A DNA stretch of 64,000 nt. Source: Halpernia sp048269545. Lineage in GTDB: Bacteria; Bacteroidota; Bacteroidia; Flavobacteriales; Weeksellaceae. The DNA lies in assembly GCF_048269545.1 (NCBI RefSeq), contig NZ_JBLXIJ010000008.1:53514-117513 (forward strand). Direction: 5' to 3'. Within the stretch, counting starts at the first letter, position 1. The number at the start of each line of letters is the position of its first letter. Position numbers and translations under genes: made by a program. Below the pieces are notes generated by a model. The model had not been told where the DNA came from. It worked only from the letters and a program-made list of their open reading frames with translations, and ran no database searches. Positions 24,404 through 32,589 of the stretch are shown here, piece by piece.

Positions 24404-26149
24404 GTGAAAATCAATAACCTTATCTATCTATTATTACTTTTGGTTTCTCTCACTTTAAAATCTCAAAGTAATATTCTTGAAGAAAAAAAACTTGAAAAAG
24501 CTTTAAAATTTCTAAACGATTACAAATTAGATTCTGCAGAAACTGAATTTAAAGATTTATTAAAACCAGAAATTAAAAAAAATAATTCCAAAATTTACAT
24601 TAAATCCGAGTTGAATCTTGGGCGAATTTATGGAGACAAAGGTAATAATGTTCAAGCTTTAAAATATTATCAAGATGCACTAAAAGTTGCCGAATCTACG
24701 AAAGACAAAGAATCAATTCCGCACATTTTAAAAAACATCGGTATTTTATACGTCAGTTGGAAAAAATTTGATGAAGCTTTTAATTATTACGATAAAGCAG
24801 AAAAATTAGCAACAGAAATCGGAAATAAAGAGTTAATCGCAGATTGTCAGAATAACAAAGGAATTATTTATGAACAACAAAAAAATTATCCAAAAGCACT
24901 TTCAAATTATAAAAGTGCATTAGAACTTTATATAGAGAAGAAAAATCCACAGAAAATTTCAATGGCACTTAGTAATATTGCCATTGTTTACAAATTTCAA
25001 AAAAACTATCCAGAATCTATTAAATATAATTTTCAAGCTATTTCTATAGCCGAAAAGTTAGGTGACAAATGGAATATGGCTGCAACTTATAACAATATTG
25101 GAAATCTTTATGGTGAAATGGGTGATTATAAAAAAGCCATTTTATTCTGTGAAAAAGCTCTGAAAATTGCCAAAGAAATCCACGCAGATGAAATCATAGA
25201 ATCCACTTACGACAGTATGGCAAATGCTGCAGAGAAAGCCGGAGATTACAAAAATGCTTTTGCTTACCAAAAATTATTTTCGCAAGTAATGAATGAGTTT
25301 ATCAATAAAGAAAGCACAAAACAACTTTCAGAACTCAATATAAAATACGAAACTGAAAAAAAACAAAAACTCATTCAACAACAACAATTTGAATTAAAAC
25401 AAAAAAATATTTGGCTTATTTTTAGTGGAATTTTATTTTTAATTTCGCTGCTTGCAGCTTATTTTATTTATAAAAATTATCGCCACAAGCAGAATAGAAA
25501 ATTGCAAAATCAAATTTTCCGTCAACAAGAATTAGAAGCTAAAGCTCTTTTCGAAGGCGAACAACACGAGAGAATCCGTATTGCGAGAGATTTGCACGAC
25601 GGGGTTGGACAAATGCTTTCCTTAGTGAAAATGAATTTATCCACCTGGGAAAAGGATTCAGTTACAGAAAAAACAATGAATTTAGTGGATAAAACCATTG
25701 AAGAAGTACGCAATGTTTCTCATAATTTAATTCCTGAAGAACTTAATTTTGGAATTTTTTCTGCTTTAGATAATTTAACTGAAAAAGTAAATTCTTCGGG
25801 AAAAACTAAAATGGAAATAGACATTGGTAAAGAAATAAGAGCCATAAAATTTTCCCGCCAAAATGAACTTTCAATTTACAGAATCGTTCAAGAAGTCGTT
25901 AATAACATGTTAAAACACGCGAATGCAAACTTGATTAATTTGTCGATAAAACAAGTGAATCAAAATATAATTATTTCTATAAACGATGATGGAAAAGGTT
26001 TTGACGAAGAATCCATCACCAATTCAAAAGGGATGGGTTGGAAAAACATCAAAGCAAGAATTCATCTTCTCGATGGAAAAATAAAAATACATTCCGAGAA
26101 ATTATCTGGTACACAAATCAAAATAACTTTACCCAGAAATGGAGAATAA
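24404..26149 (+). CDS. TPR-containing sensor histidine kinase (HisKA_3 type)
   Basis: 581 residues from GTG 24404, which yields a signal peptide (NLIYLLLLLVSLTLKSQ). About six TPR repeats cover residues 30-300 (SELNLGRIYGDKGNNVQAL, ADCQNNKGIIYEQQKNYPKA), facing the periplasm. One helix follows near 337-357, then a short coiled coil and a HisKA_3 dimerisation domain with the phospho-acceptor His in RIARDLHDGVGQ. The ATPase has its N box (IVQEVVNNMLKHA), G1 (DDGKGFD) and G2 (GMGWKNI). This NarX/DesK-like kinase likely phosphorylates the regulator whose gene overlaps its end by 11 bases. The TPR input suggests sensing of protein or peptide ligands. Confidence 0.92.
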   Translation: MKINNLIYLLLLLVSLTLKSQSNILEEKKLEKALKFLNDYKLDSAETEFKDLLKPEIKKNNSKIYIKSELNLGRIYGDKGNNVQALKYYQDALKVAESTKDKESIPHILKNIGILYVSWKKFDEAFNYYDKAEKLATEIGNKELIADCQNNKGIIYEQQKNYPKALSNYKSALELYIEKKNPQKISMALSNIAIVYKFQKNYPESIKYNFQAISIAEKLGDKWNMAATYNNIGNLYGEMGDYKKAILFCEKALKIAKEIHADEIIESTYDSMANAAEKAGDYKNAFAYQKLFSQVMNEFINKESTKQLSELNIKYETEKKQKLIQQQQFELKQKNIWLIFSGILFLISLLAAYFIYKNYRHKQNRKLQNQIFRQQELEAKALFEGEQHERIRIARDLHDGVGQMLSLVKMNLSTWEKDSVTEKTMNLVDKTIEEVRNVSHNLIPEELNFGIFSALDNLTEKVNSSGKTKMEIDIGKEIRAIKFSRQNELSIYRIVQEVVNNMLKHANANLINLSIKQVNQNIIISINDDGKGFDEESITNSKGMGWKNIKARIHLLDGKIKIHSEKLSGTQIKITLPRNGE

Positions 26150-26789
26150 TACTACAAATATTCTTATTGCAGATGATCACCAAATGATGTTGGATGGAAT
26201 TAAAGATATGCTTGCAAAAAACCCCGAATTTCACATAATTGCAGAAGCAAATAATGGTCAAGTTGCATATGAAATAATTGCCGCAAATCCTGAAAAATTT
26301 CAAATTTTGCTCACAGATATTAGTATGCCACTTTTAACTGGAACCGAACTTTGCAAAATGATAAAAAGTAAATTTTCTCATATTCAAGTGTTGATTCTTT
26401 CCATGTATAATAATGCAACTGCGGTGAAAGAAGCGGTTTTTGCGGAAGCAGATGGTTATATTTTAAAAAATGCGGGAAGAAATGAATTATTAAAAGCATT
26501 ACATAGAATTACCAATGGAGGAACCTACTTCTCACAAGATATTGTTCCAATTATTTACAATCAATACCACCAAAAACAACAACAAGATGAGCAACTTGGT
26601 CTGCTTTCAGTAAGAGAAAAAGAAATTTTAGCGCTCATTGTAAAAGAATTCACAAGCGAAGAAATTGCCCAAAAATTATTTATTAGCAAAAAAACAGTCG
26701 ATAATCATCGTCAACATATTTTGGAAAAAACGCATTGCAAAAGTACAGTTGGTTTGGTTAAATTTGCTGTAAAGTTGGGTTTGGAATAA
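26139..26789 (+). CDS. LuxR/NarL-family response regulator
   Basis: 216 residues. Receiver domain: acidic pair DDH near residue 13, phospho-acceptor Asp in ILLTDISMPLLTG near residue 57, and the conserved Ser/Lys positions in ILSMYN and GYILKNAG. The C-terminal LuxR-type helix-turn-helix reads LLSVREKEILALIVKEFTSE and continues EIAQKLFISKKTVDNHRQHI. It is translated with an 11-base overlap from the kinase gene, so the two form a pair. Likely targets include the upstream lipoprotein/T9SS genes; the inverted repeat at 22477-22494 is a candidate site. Confidence 0.93.
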   Translation: MENNTTNILIADDHQMMLDGIKDMLAKNPEFHIIAEANNGQVAYEIIAANPEKFQILLTDISMPLLTGTELCKMIKSKFSHIQVLILSMYNNATAVKEAVFAEADGYILKNAGRNELLKALHRITNGGTYFSQDIVPIIYNQYHQKQQQDEQLGLLSVREKEILALIVKEFTSEEIAQKLFISKKTVDNHRQHILEKTHCKSTVGLVKFAVKLGLE

Positions 26790-26814
26790 ATTTCAAAATT
26801 CTATCTTTTGAATA

Positions 26815-27318
26815 ATGAAACTCCTTACAAAAAGACTCGTTTTAAAACCAATTTCAGAAGATGATGTACAAGATATTTTGACGATTAGAAGCAATGCGAC
26901 TATCAATAAATATATCGGCAGAAAACCTCCGAAGTCAATAGAAGATGCGCTTGATTTTATCCTTAAAATTAAAAATAATAACCAGAAAATAGTTGGTTTT
27001 TTTGGGATTACTTTGAAAAACAATTCTCATTTAATAGGAACTATTTGTTTATGGAATTTTTCTAAAGATCAGAAAACCGCCGAATTAGGCTATGAAATGT
27101 TACCAGAATTTCATGGAAATGGTTTTATGTTTGAAGCGTTAAAAGCAATATTGAATTATGGTTTTAATGATTTGAGTTTGTTGAATATAGAAGCATTTAC
27201 GCATAAAAATAATTTGAAATCCATACAATTATTAGAAAAATTTTCATTTGCATTAAATGAAAATAGAGTAGATGAAGATGTGAAAGAAAATATTATTTTT
27301 GAATTAAATAAAGTCTGA
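26815..27318 (+). CDS. GNAT family N-acetyltransferase (RimJ/RimL type)
   Basis: 167 residues with the RimJ-like start TKRLVLKPISEDDVQDIL, a central beta strand LIGTICLWNFSKDQKTAELG, and the acetyl-CoA loop region ELGYEMLPEFHGNGFMFEAL. The C-terminal strand contains NLKSIQLLEKFSF. These proteins acetylate N-termini of ribosomal proteins or small amines; the substrate here is unknown. ATG at 26815. Confidence 0.87.
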   Translation: MKLLTKRLVLKPISEDDVQDILTIRSNATINKYIGRKPPKSIEDALDFILKIKNNNQKIVGFFGITLKNNSHLIGTICLWNFSKDQKTAELGYEMLPEFHGNGFMFEALKAILNYGFNDLSLLNIEAFTHKNNLKSIQLLEKFSFALNENRVDEDVKENIIFELNKV

Positions 27319-27360
27319 ATAATTATCACATTTTCACATCAATAAATCTTCACATCGAAC
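27318..27360. repeat. TTCACATC-word spacer
   Basis: The gap before ung is made of imperfect repeats TTATCACAT, TTTTCACATC and TCTTCACATC. It resembles the other word-repeat spacers in the window that end directly before a start codon. Confidence 0.45.
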
Positions 27361-27361
27361 A

Positions 27362-28003
27362 ATGACTTGGACAGAAATTCTTGCCCCAATAAAAAATTCA
27401 GAATACTTTAAAAATCTTTGGCAAAAAGTAAAAGAAGAATATGAAACTTCACAATGTTTTCCACCATCAAAGCAAATTTTCCGTGCTTTAGAGTTGACGC
27501 CTTTTGATGAAGTGAAAGTTGTAATTCTCGGTCAAGATCCATATCATAATGATTTTCAAGCAAACGGTTTGTGTTTTTCAGTTTCAGAAAAAGTGACAAT
27601 TCCACCTTCTTTGCGAAATATTTTCACTGAACTGGAAAATGATTTAGGTATTAAAAGAACAGAAAAAGAATTAGACGATTGGGCGGAACAAGGTGTTTTA
27701 CTTTTGAACTCAACTTTAACAGTTCGTGCACATGAAGCCAATTCTCACCAAAAATTGGATTGGGAAAAATTTACGGATTTTATTATTAAAGAAATTTCAG
27801 ATAAAAAGGAAAATGTAATTTTTGTATTGTGGGGAAGTTTTGCGCAGAAAAAATCGATTTTAATTAATGAATCTAAACATTTAATTTTAAAAGCAGTTCA
27901 TCCATCGCCGCTTTCTTCTTACCGTGGTTTTTTTGGAAGTAAACCATTTTCCAAAATTAACAATTTTTTAAAAGACAAAAATAAAGAAATTATTGAGTGG
28001 TAA
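27362..28003 (+). CDS. ung: uracil-DNA glycosylase, family 1
   Basis: 213 residues. The water-activating loop is GQDPYH at residues 57-62 (Asp59 is the catalytic base position). The leucine intercalation loop with catalytic His is HPSPLSSYRGFFG starting at residue 180. LLLNSTLTVRAHEANSHQ fits the family. It removes uracil from DNA at the start of base excision repair and acts in the cytoplasm. ATG at 27362. All key motifs are intact. Confidence 0.97.
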   Translation: MTWTEILAPIKNSEYFKNLWQKVKEEYETSQCFPPSKQIFRALELTPFDEVKVVILGQDPYHNDFQANGLCFSVSEKVTIPPSLRNIFTELENDLGIKRTEKELDDWAEQGVLLLNSTLTVRAHEANSHQKLDWEKFTDFIIKEISDKKENVIFVLWGSFAQKKSILINESKHLILKAVHPSPLSSYRGFFGSKPFSKINNFLKDKNKEIIEW

Positions 28004-28029
28004 ATTAGGATAATTTAGGATTTTTACTT

Positions 28030-28515
28030 TTAAATAATATCGGTTATTACGACAATTAGCATCGCCAAACCAACTAAAAAATTAAAAAAAGTTCCATAAA
28101 GAAATCCGATAAATGCTCCTTTCATACTATTAAAAGCTTTCTTTTTATCACTAAAATCGTGGAATAATTCGCCTAGAAAAACGCCTGCAAACATTCCAAT
28201 TAAAAATCCAAAAGGAATTGGAATAAAAATAATCCCCAGAATTGTTCCCACAAAAGAACCAATACTTCCATATCTTGTTCCACCATATTTTCTATTGGTT
28301 TTTGCTGGAATTACATAATTTAAAACGACAGAAATAATAGTTAGAACTGAAAAAATCCAAATCCACCACATACTTAAATCAGAATTCCCACCAAATTTAT
28401 AAATCAAAAGTCCGCATAAACTCAACAAAAGACCAGGTAAAATCGGTAAAAAAGTACCAATAATTCCCAAGATTAAAAGAATTATAGAAAATAGTAATAT
28501 TAGACTTTCGCTCAT
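28030..28515 (-). CDS. DUF456 family membrane protein
   Basis: 161 residues, almost wholly hydrophobic, with about four to five helices. The glycine-rich segment FVGTILGIIFIPIPFGFLIG followed by GVFLGELFHDFSDKKKAF is the DUF456 signature. The function is unknown. It converges with ung, 26 bases apart, with no obvious terminator hairpin between. Confidence 0.87.
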   Translation of the reverse strand: MSESLILLFSIILLILGIIGTFLPILPGLLLSLCGLLIYKFGGNSDLSMWWIWIFSVLTIISVVLNYVIPAKTNRKYGGTRYGSIGSFVGTILGIIFIPIPFGFLIGMFAGVFLGELFHDFSDKKKAFNSMKGAFIGFLYGTFFNFLVGLAMLIVVITDII

Positions 28516-28574
28516 TTTTTTAAGTTTAAAAGATAAAATTAGTTAAATATAAATGCTTAGCAAAAGTAATTTGT

Positions 28575-28582
28575 TATTTTTG
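28575..28582 (+). promoter_or_regulatory. probable -7 element TATTTTTG just upstream of the mscS-like gene
   Basis: Exact TAnnTTTG match ending five bases before the ATG at 28588. The transcript would be leaderless or nearly so. No convincing -33 word was found. Confidence 0.45.
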
Positions 28583-28587
28583 TAGTT

Positions 28588-29847
28588 ATGGGCAAAGATT
28601 TAATTACCACTAAAGATTTATTGCAAAATATTAGTGATCAGATTCACTATTTTGTAAAAGGAAATTTTCCGGATGATATAATTTTGTGGGTACAAATTCT
28701 TGCGAAGTTTTTATTCTTATTTGCTCTAATATATATTGTTAGTACTGTTTTCAAGATTATCTTTAAAGTCATCTTTAAACTTTTTGTTAATACAGATAAG
28801 TTCCCGGTTTTGGTATCTATTTATAAAGCTAAAATCACAACTTCAATTTCCATGGTAATTGCCTTGTTTATTGGAAGTTACGCTTTGTATTCGATATTCT
28901 ACAGACATAAACATAGCTACGGTTTTTTAGAAATCATCATTCATATTTCTCTTCTTTTGGTTGTTGCCAATTTGGCTTTTAGAATGCTAAAAGCCGTAGA
29001 ATATTATTATTTGTATAAGAAAGACTTTTATATTATTATGGCGCTTCGGGCCATCAATCAAACAATAAAAATATTTGGTACTTTCATTTTTACAATTATC
29101 GCAATCTGTATTTTATTCAAAATTAGCGGCACGGCAATTTTAGGAAGTTTAGGTGCAATGACGGCGGTTTTAGTTTTGGTTTTCAGAGATACTATTTTAG
29201 GTTTTGTTACTGGAATTCATGTCGCAACTTCTAAAAATTTAAAAGTAAACGATTGGATTGGTATTCCAAAATATAATTTGGAAGGAACAATTTTAGACAT
29301 CAATCTTTTAACCACAAAAATTTTAAATTTCGATAAAACAGTTTCTACAATTCCCACGTATGATCTGCTTACTACTGAAATTAAAAATCTTCAGGTGATG
29401 TCGGAAACCAACACGAGACGAATAAAAAAGTCGATTTATTTCAATATTAATTCTTTTAAATTTATTGATGAAGAACTGTTTACTAAATTGAAACAAATCA
29501 ATCTTATTTCAGATTATTTAGATTCAAAATCTAAAGAGATCAGCGACAGTAAAAAGGAAATGAGCCATTTTGAAACGATTGTTAATGGTGCTCAATTGAC
29601 AAATATTGGCGTTTTTCGAGTTTATGCGATGGAATATTTAAAGCATAATAAAAATGTTGATAAAGATGGAACTTCGATGGTTCGGCAGTTGGATATTTCT
29701 CCACAAGGTTTACCTCTGGAAATTTACTGTTTCACCAATGATTCTAAATGGGAACATTTTGAGCAAATACAAGCCGATATTTTTGACCATATTTTGGTTG
29801 CGGCAAAAGAATTTGATCTGCAGGTAATCCAATATTTGAAAAATTAA
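28588..29847 (+). CDS. mechanosensitive ion channel, MscS family (YbdG/MscM-like)
   Basis: 419 residues with five predicted helices: about 36-62, 82-104, 112-130, 150-172 and 180-205. The last is the pore helix with the Gly/Ala pattern GTAILGSLGAMTAVLVLVF. The beta domain follows, starting DTILGFVTGIHVATSKNLKVNDW in pieces and continuing GTILDINLLTTKILNFDKT. The length, five helices and insertion in the C-terminal domain resemble E. coli YbdG. It would release solutes on hypo-osmotic shock. ATG at 28588; pdxJ follows 4 bases after its stop, so the two are probably co-transcribed. Confidence 0.9.
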   Translation: MGKDLITTKDLLQNISDQIHYFVKGNFPDDIILWVQILAKFLFLFALIYIVSTVFKIIFKVIFKLFVNTDKFPVLVSIYKAKITTSISMVIALFIGSYALYSIFYRHKHSYGFLEIIIHISLLLVVANLAFRMLKAVEYYYLYKKDFYIIMALRAINQTIKIFGTFIFTIIAICILFKISGTAILGSLGAMTAVLVLVFRDTILGFVTGIHVATSKNLKVNDWIGIPKYNLEGTILDINLLTTKILNFDKTVSTIPTYDLLTTEIKNLQVMSETNTRRIKKSIYFNINSFKFIDEELFTKLKQINLISDYLDSKSKEISDSKKEMSHFETIVNGAQLTNIGVFRVYAMEYLKHNKNVDKDGTSMVRQLDISPQGLPLEIYCFTNDSKWEHFEQIQADIFDHILVAAKEFDLQVIQYLKN

Positions 29848-29851
29848 AAAA

Positions 29852-30592
29852 ATGACAAAACTCAGTGTAAATATTAATAAAATTGCCACTTTACGTAATG
29901 CGCGTGGCGGAGAATTTCCAAGTGTGACAGAAGCGGCGATAAAACTACAAGAATTTGGCGCACAAGGAATTACGATTCATCCAAGACCGGATGAAAGACA
30001 TATTACCAGAAAAGATGTTTACGATTTAAAACCTTTGGTGAAAACGGAGTTTAATATCGAAGGAAATCCACACAGAGATTTTATTGATATGGTTTTAAAT
30101 GTAAAACCGGAACAAGTCACTTTGGTTCCAGATGCAGATGATGCAATTACATCAAACGCCGGTTGGAATTGCAAAAAACACCAAGATTTTCTGAAAGAAA
30201 TTATTTCAGAATTTAAAAATGCAGGAATTAGAACCTCAGTTTTTCTTGATCCAAATCCAGAAATGGTAGAATTTGCTGCAAAAACAGGAACTGACAGAAT
30301 TGAACTTTACACTGAAGCGTACGCAAAAGATTATGCAGATTCTTCGACTTCGCTCAGAATGACAAAAGAATTGGCCATAAAACCTTACTTTGAAACTGCA
30401 CAGAAATGTGTGGACTTTAATCTTGGCGTTAATGCAGGACACGATTTAAGCTTAGAAAATTTAAAATATTTCGCAGATGAAATTCCTAATTTATTAGAAG
30501 TTTCAATCGGTCACGCTTTAATTTCTGAAGCGCTTTATATGGGATTAGAAAATACCGTTCAAGCGTATTTGAAGCGATTGGCGAAATGGTAA
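29852..30592 (+). CDS. pdxJ: pyridoxine 5'-phosphate synthase with an in-frame repeat insertion
   Basis: 246 residues. It condenses 3-amino-2-oxopropyl phosphate with deoxyxylulose 5-phosphate to make pyridoxine 5'-phosphate. Family motifs: LSVNINKIATLRNARGG, ITIHPRPDERHI with the active-site His and Arg, NIEGNP, LVPD, RIELYTEAYA, and the C-terminal NAGHDLSLENL and SIGHALISEAL. Between EAYAKDY and LAIKPYF the residues DSSTSLRMTK are encoded by a 27-base palindrome half (30337-30363) also found beside the GIY-YIG gene. It therefore adds about nine residues to a surface loop without breaking the frame. ATG at 29852. Confidence 0.93.
   Translation: MTKLSVNINKIATLRNARGGEFPSVTEAAIKLQEFGAQGITIHPRPDERHITRKDVYDLKPLVKTEFNIEGNPHRDFIDMVLNVKPEQVTLVPDADDAITSNAGWNCKKHQDFLKEIISEFKNAGIRTSVFLDPNPEMVEFAAKTGTDRIELYTEAYAKDYADSSTSLRMTKELAIKPYFETAQKCVDFNLGVNAGHDLSLENLKYFADEIPNLLEVSIGHALISEALYMGLENTVQAYLKRLAKW
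30337..30363 (+). repeat. solo half of the GTCATTCTGA palindrome, in frame inside pdxJ
   Basis: The 27 bases run from AGATTCTTCG to CTCAGAATGAC. They share both ends with the half element at 17099-17122 and with the right arm of the full palindrome at 16689-16712. The length is a multiple of three and the strand read gives DSSTSLRMT. Confidence 0.75.
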
Positions 30593-30617
30593 AATCAATT
30601 TTTTAAAATTTTAATTG

Positions 30618-31400
30618 TTGGAACAAAATATATTACACTCAAAAATCTACGGAAAAGAAAAACCCGAAATTCCTTTATTGGTTTTTCACGGATTATTCGG
30701 AATGCTCGATAATTGGGGAACTTTCGGAAAAGATTTTGGAGAAATAATGCCCGTTCATTTATTAGATTTAAGAAATCACGGCAAAAGTTTTCATTCCGAT
30801 GAAATGTCACACGATAATTTAGCCGAAGATATTTTAAATTATATGTCGGCAAATCAAATTGAAAAAGCACATTTGCTCGGACATTCTTTGGGTGGAAAAG
30901 CGGTGATGCAATTTGCCATGAAATTTCCAGAAAAAGTGGAGAAATTAATTGTTGTAGATATTGGTCCAAAATCTTATCCGCCGCATCATCAAGGAATTTT
31001 AAAAGCTTTGCAATCGGTTGATTTAGAAAATGTAAAAAGTAGAGGTGAAGTTGAAGAAATTTTAAGTCAATATATTCCAGAGAAATCAGTGGTTTATTTT
31101 TTAGCCAAAAGTTTGTATTGGACGGAAAATAAAAAATTAGCGTGGCGTTTTAACCTTAAAACTTTAACAGAAAAATATACAGAATTTGTTTCAAATGCGA
31201 TTAAATTTGGTGTTTTTTCGGGAGAAACTTTATTTATTTCTGGGGCAAATTCCAATTACATTTTACCCCAAGACTCCTTTTTAATTAAACAACAATTTCC
31301 AAATTCTAAAATAATTTCCATTCAAAAGGCGGGACATTGGGTTCAAGCAGAAAATCCAAAAGACTTTCATAATGTGGTTTATGAGTTTTTAAAATCGTAA
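30618..31400 (+). CDS. alpha/beta-fold hydrolase (YbfF-like esterase)
   Basis: About 260 residues from TTG 30618 (MEQNILHSKIYG); an adjacent TTG at 30615 is equivalent and no ATG is available. The fold markers are VFHGLFGMLDNWG (oxyanion loop), the nucleophile elbow LLGHSLGGKAVMQFA near residue 95, LIVVDIGPKSYPP, and the C-terminal catalytic His in AGHWVQAENP. This combination, with DIGPK after strand 6, is typical of E. coli YbfF-like esterases acting on short acyl or acyl-CoA esters. The physiological substrate is unknown. It follows pdxJ by 25 bases on the same strand. Confidence 0.87.
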   Translation: MEQNILHSKIYGKEKPEIPLLVFHGLFGMLDNWGTFGKDFGEIMPVHLLDLRNHGKSFHSDEMSHDNLAEDILNYMSANQIEKAHLLGHSLGGKAVMQFAMKFPEKVEKLIVVDIGPKSYPPHHQGILKALQSVDLENVKSRGEVEEILSQYIPEKSVVYFLAKSLYWTENKKLAWRFNLKTLTEKYTEFVSNAIKFGVFSGETLFISGANSNYILPQDSFLIKQQFPNSKIISIQKAGHWVQAENPKDFHNVVYEFLKS

Positions 31401-31423
31401 TTTAGCGCAACAATATTTAAGAT

Positions 31424-32434
31424 TTGATTTTCGTTACAGGCGCCACAGGAATTCTCGGAAGAGTGATAGTTTTAGAACTTCTAAAGCGTGGTAAAACCTT
31501 TCGTGCAGCGAAAAGACCAACAAGTAATCTTGAAGATGTCAAACATTCTTTTCAGTTTTACACAGAAAATTCCGAGGATTATTTTAATAAAATTAATTGG
31601 ATTGATGTGGATTTTAAAGATTCAGATTCTTTAGAACAAGCTTTAATTGGAGTTACCGAAATTTATCATTGCGCTGCAAAAGTCAGTTTTCATCCAGATG
31701 ATAAAACGGAAATGCAAAAATGCAATATTGAGTTTACGGAAAATTTATTGTACCAATGTCAGAATTCTTCCGTAGAAAAGTTTCTCTATGTAAGTTCTAT
31801 CGCGGTTTTAGATAATGAAAATGAAAATGGAATTTTTGATGAAGACTCCAATTTTAATCCAAAAGAAGACCATTCAGATTATGCCATTTCAAAACATTTT
31901 GCGGAAATGGAAGTTTGGCGCGCTTCTGCGGAAGGTTTAAATACAATTATTATAAATCCCGGAGTTATTATCGGTTCAGGAAACTGGAACAATAGCAGTG
32001 GCAAATTAATTAATGAACTTTTAAATAATAAATTTTCATTTTCTGGGAATAGCGCTTATGTTGATGTGCGAGATGTGGCGAAAATTTCTATAGATTTAAT
32101 GGAAAAAAATAGTTTTGGAGAACGATTTATTTTAATTTCTGAATCTAAAAGTTACCAAGAGGTAGCTAATTTTTTACGTTTAAAATTGAATAAATCAAAA
32201 GTGAAAATTTTGCCTTATTGGATTTTAAAAATCGGCGTTTTCTTCAATTTTTTATTGGGTTGGCTTATAAAACCTTTAAAAATGATTAATTCTGTGAATG
32301 TAAAATCCGTCAGTTTTCATTCTGAAATTTCAAATGAAAAAATTAAGAGAGAATTAAATTTTAAATTTATTCCCGTTTTTCAAAGTCTCGATTTTCATCT
32401 TAAAAATTATCTTAAAGACCATCCTAAAATTTAA
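31424..32434 (+). CDS. NAD-dependent epimerase/dehydratase family protein (extended SDR)
   Basis: 336 residues from TTG 31424; the Rossmann fingerprint VTGATGILGRVIVLELL begins at residue 4, so no longer N-terminus is needed. The catalytic Tyr and Lys are in DYAISKHFAEMEVWRAS near residue 152, and IINPGVIIGSGNW follows. It belongs to the dihydroflavonol reductase-like or NAD-dependent sterol dehydrogenase-like SDR group. The reaction is not predictable. It may be co-transcribed with the hydrolase 23 bases upstream. Confidence 0.85.
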   Translation: MIFVTGATGILGRVIVLELLKRGKTFRAAKRPTSNLEDVKHSFQFYTENSEDYFNKINWIDVDFKDSDSLEQALIGVTEIYHCAAKVSFHPDDKTEMQKCNIEFTENLLYQCQNSSVEKFLYVSSIAVLDNENENGIFDEDSNFNPKEDHSDYAISKHFAEMEVWRASAEGLNTIIINPGVIIGSGNWNNSSGKLINELLNNKFSFSGNSAYVDVRDVAKISIDLMEKNSFGERFILISESKSYQEVANFLRLKLNKSKVKILPYWILKIGVFFNFLLGWLIKPLKMINSVNVKSVSFHSEISNEKIKRELNFKFIPVFQSLDFHLKNYLKDHPKI

Positions 32435-32460
32435 AATTAATATAATTTAAAAAATAAAAT

Positions 32461-32575
32461 TAATTCCGCACTTTGTTAAGTGAAACGTCTTTGCGCTATT
32501 AAAAAAAGAATGAAAAGCAGCAAATTTGTAAATTAATCTTTGCGAACTTTGCGTTAAAAATTTACATTTTGATTA
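32461..32575. repeat. intergenic CTTTGCG-word repeat region
   Basis: The 155-base gap holds GCACTTTGTTAAGTGAAACG, CTTTGCGCTATTAAAA and CTTTGCGAACTTTGCGTTAA. These are the CTTTGCG/ACAAAG words that recur in Bacteroidota intergenic DNA. Related words occur at 39205-39270 and 43925-43975. I see no gene here. Confidence 0.45.
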
Positions 32576-32589
32576 AAAATAATTAATAA

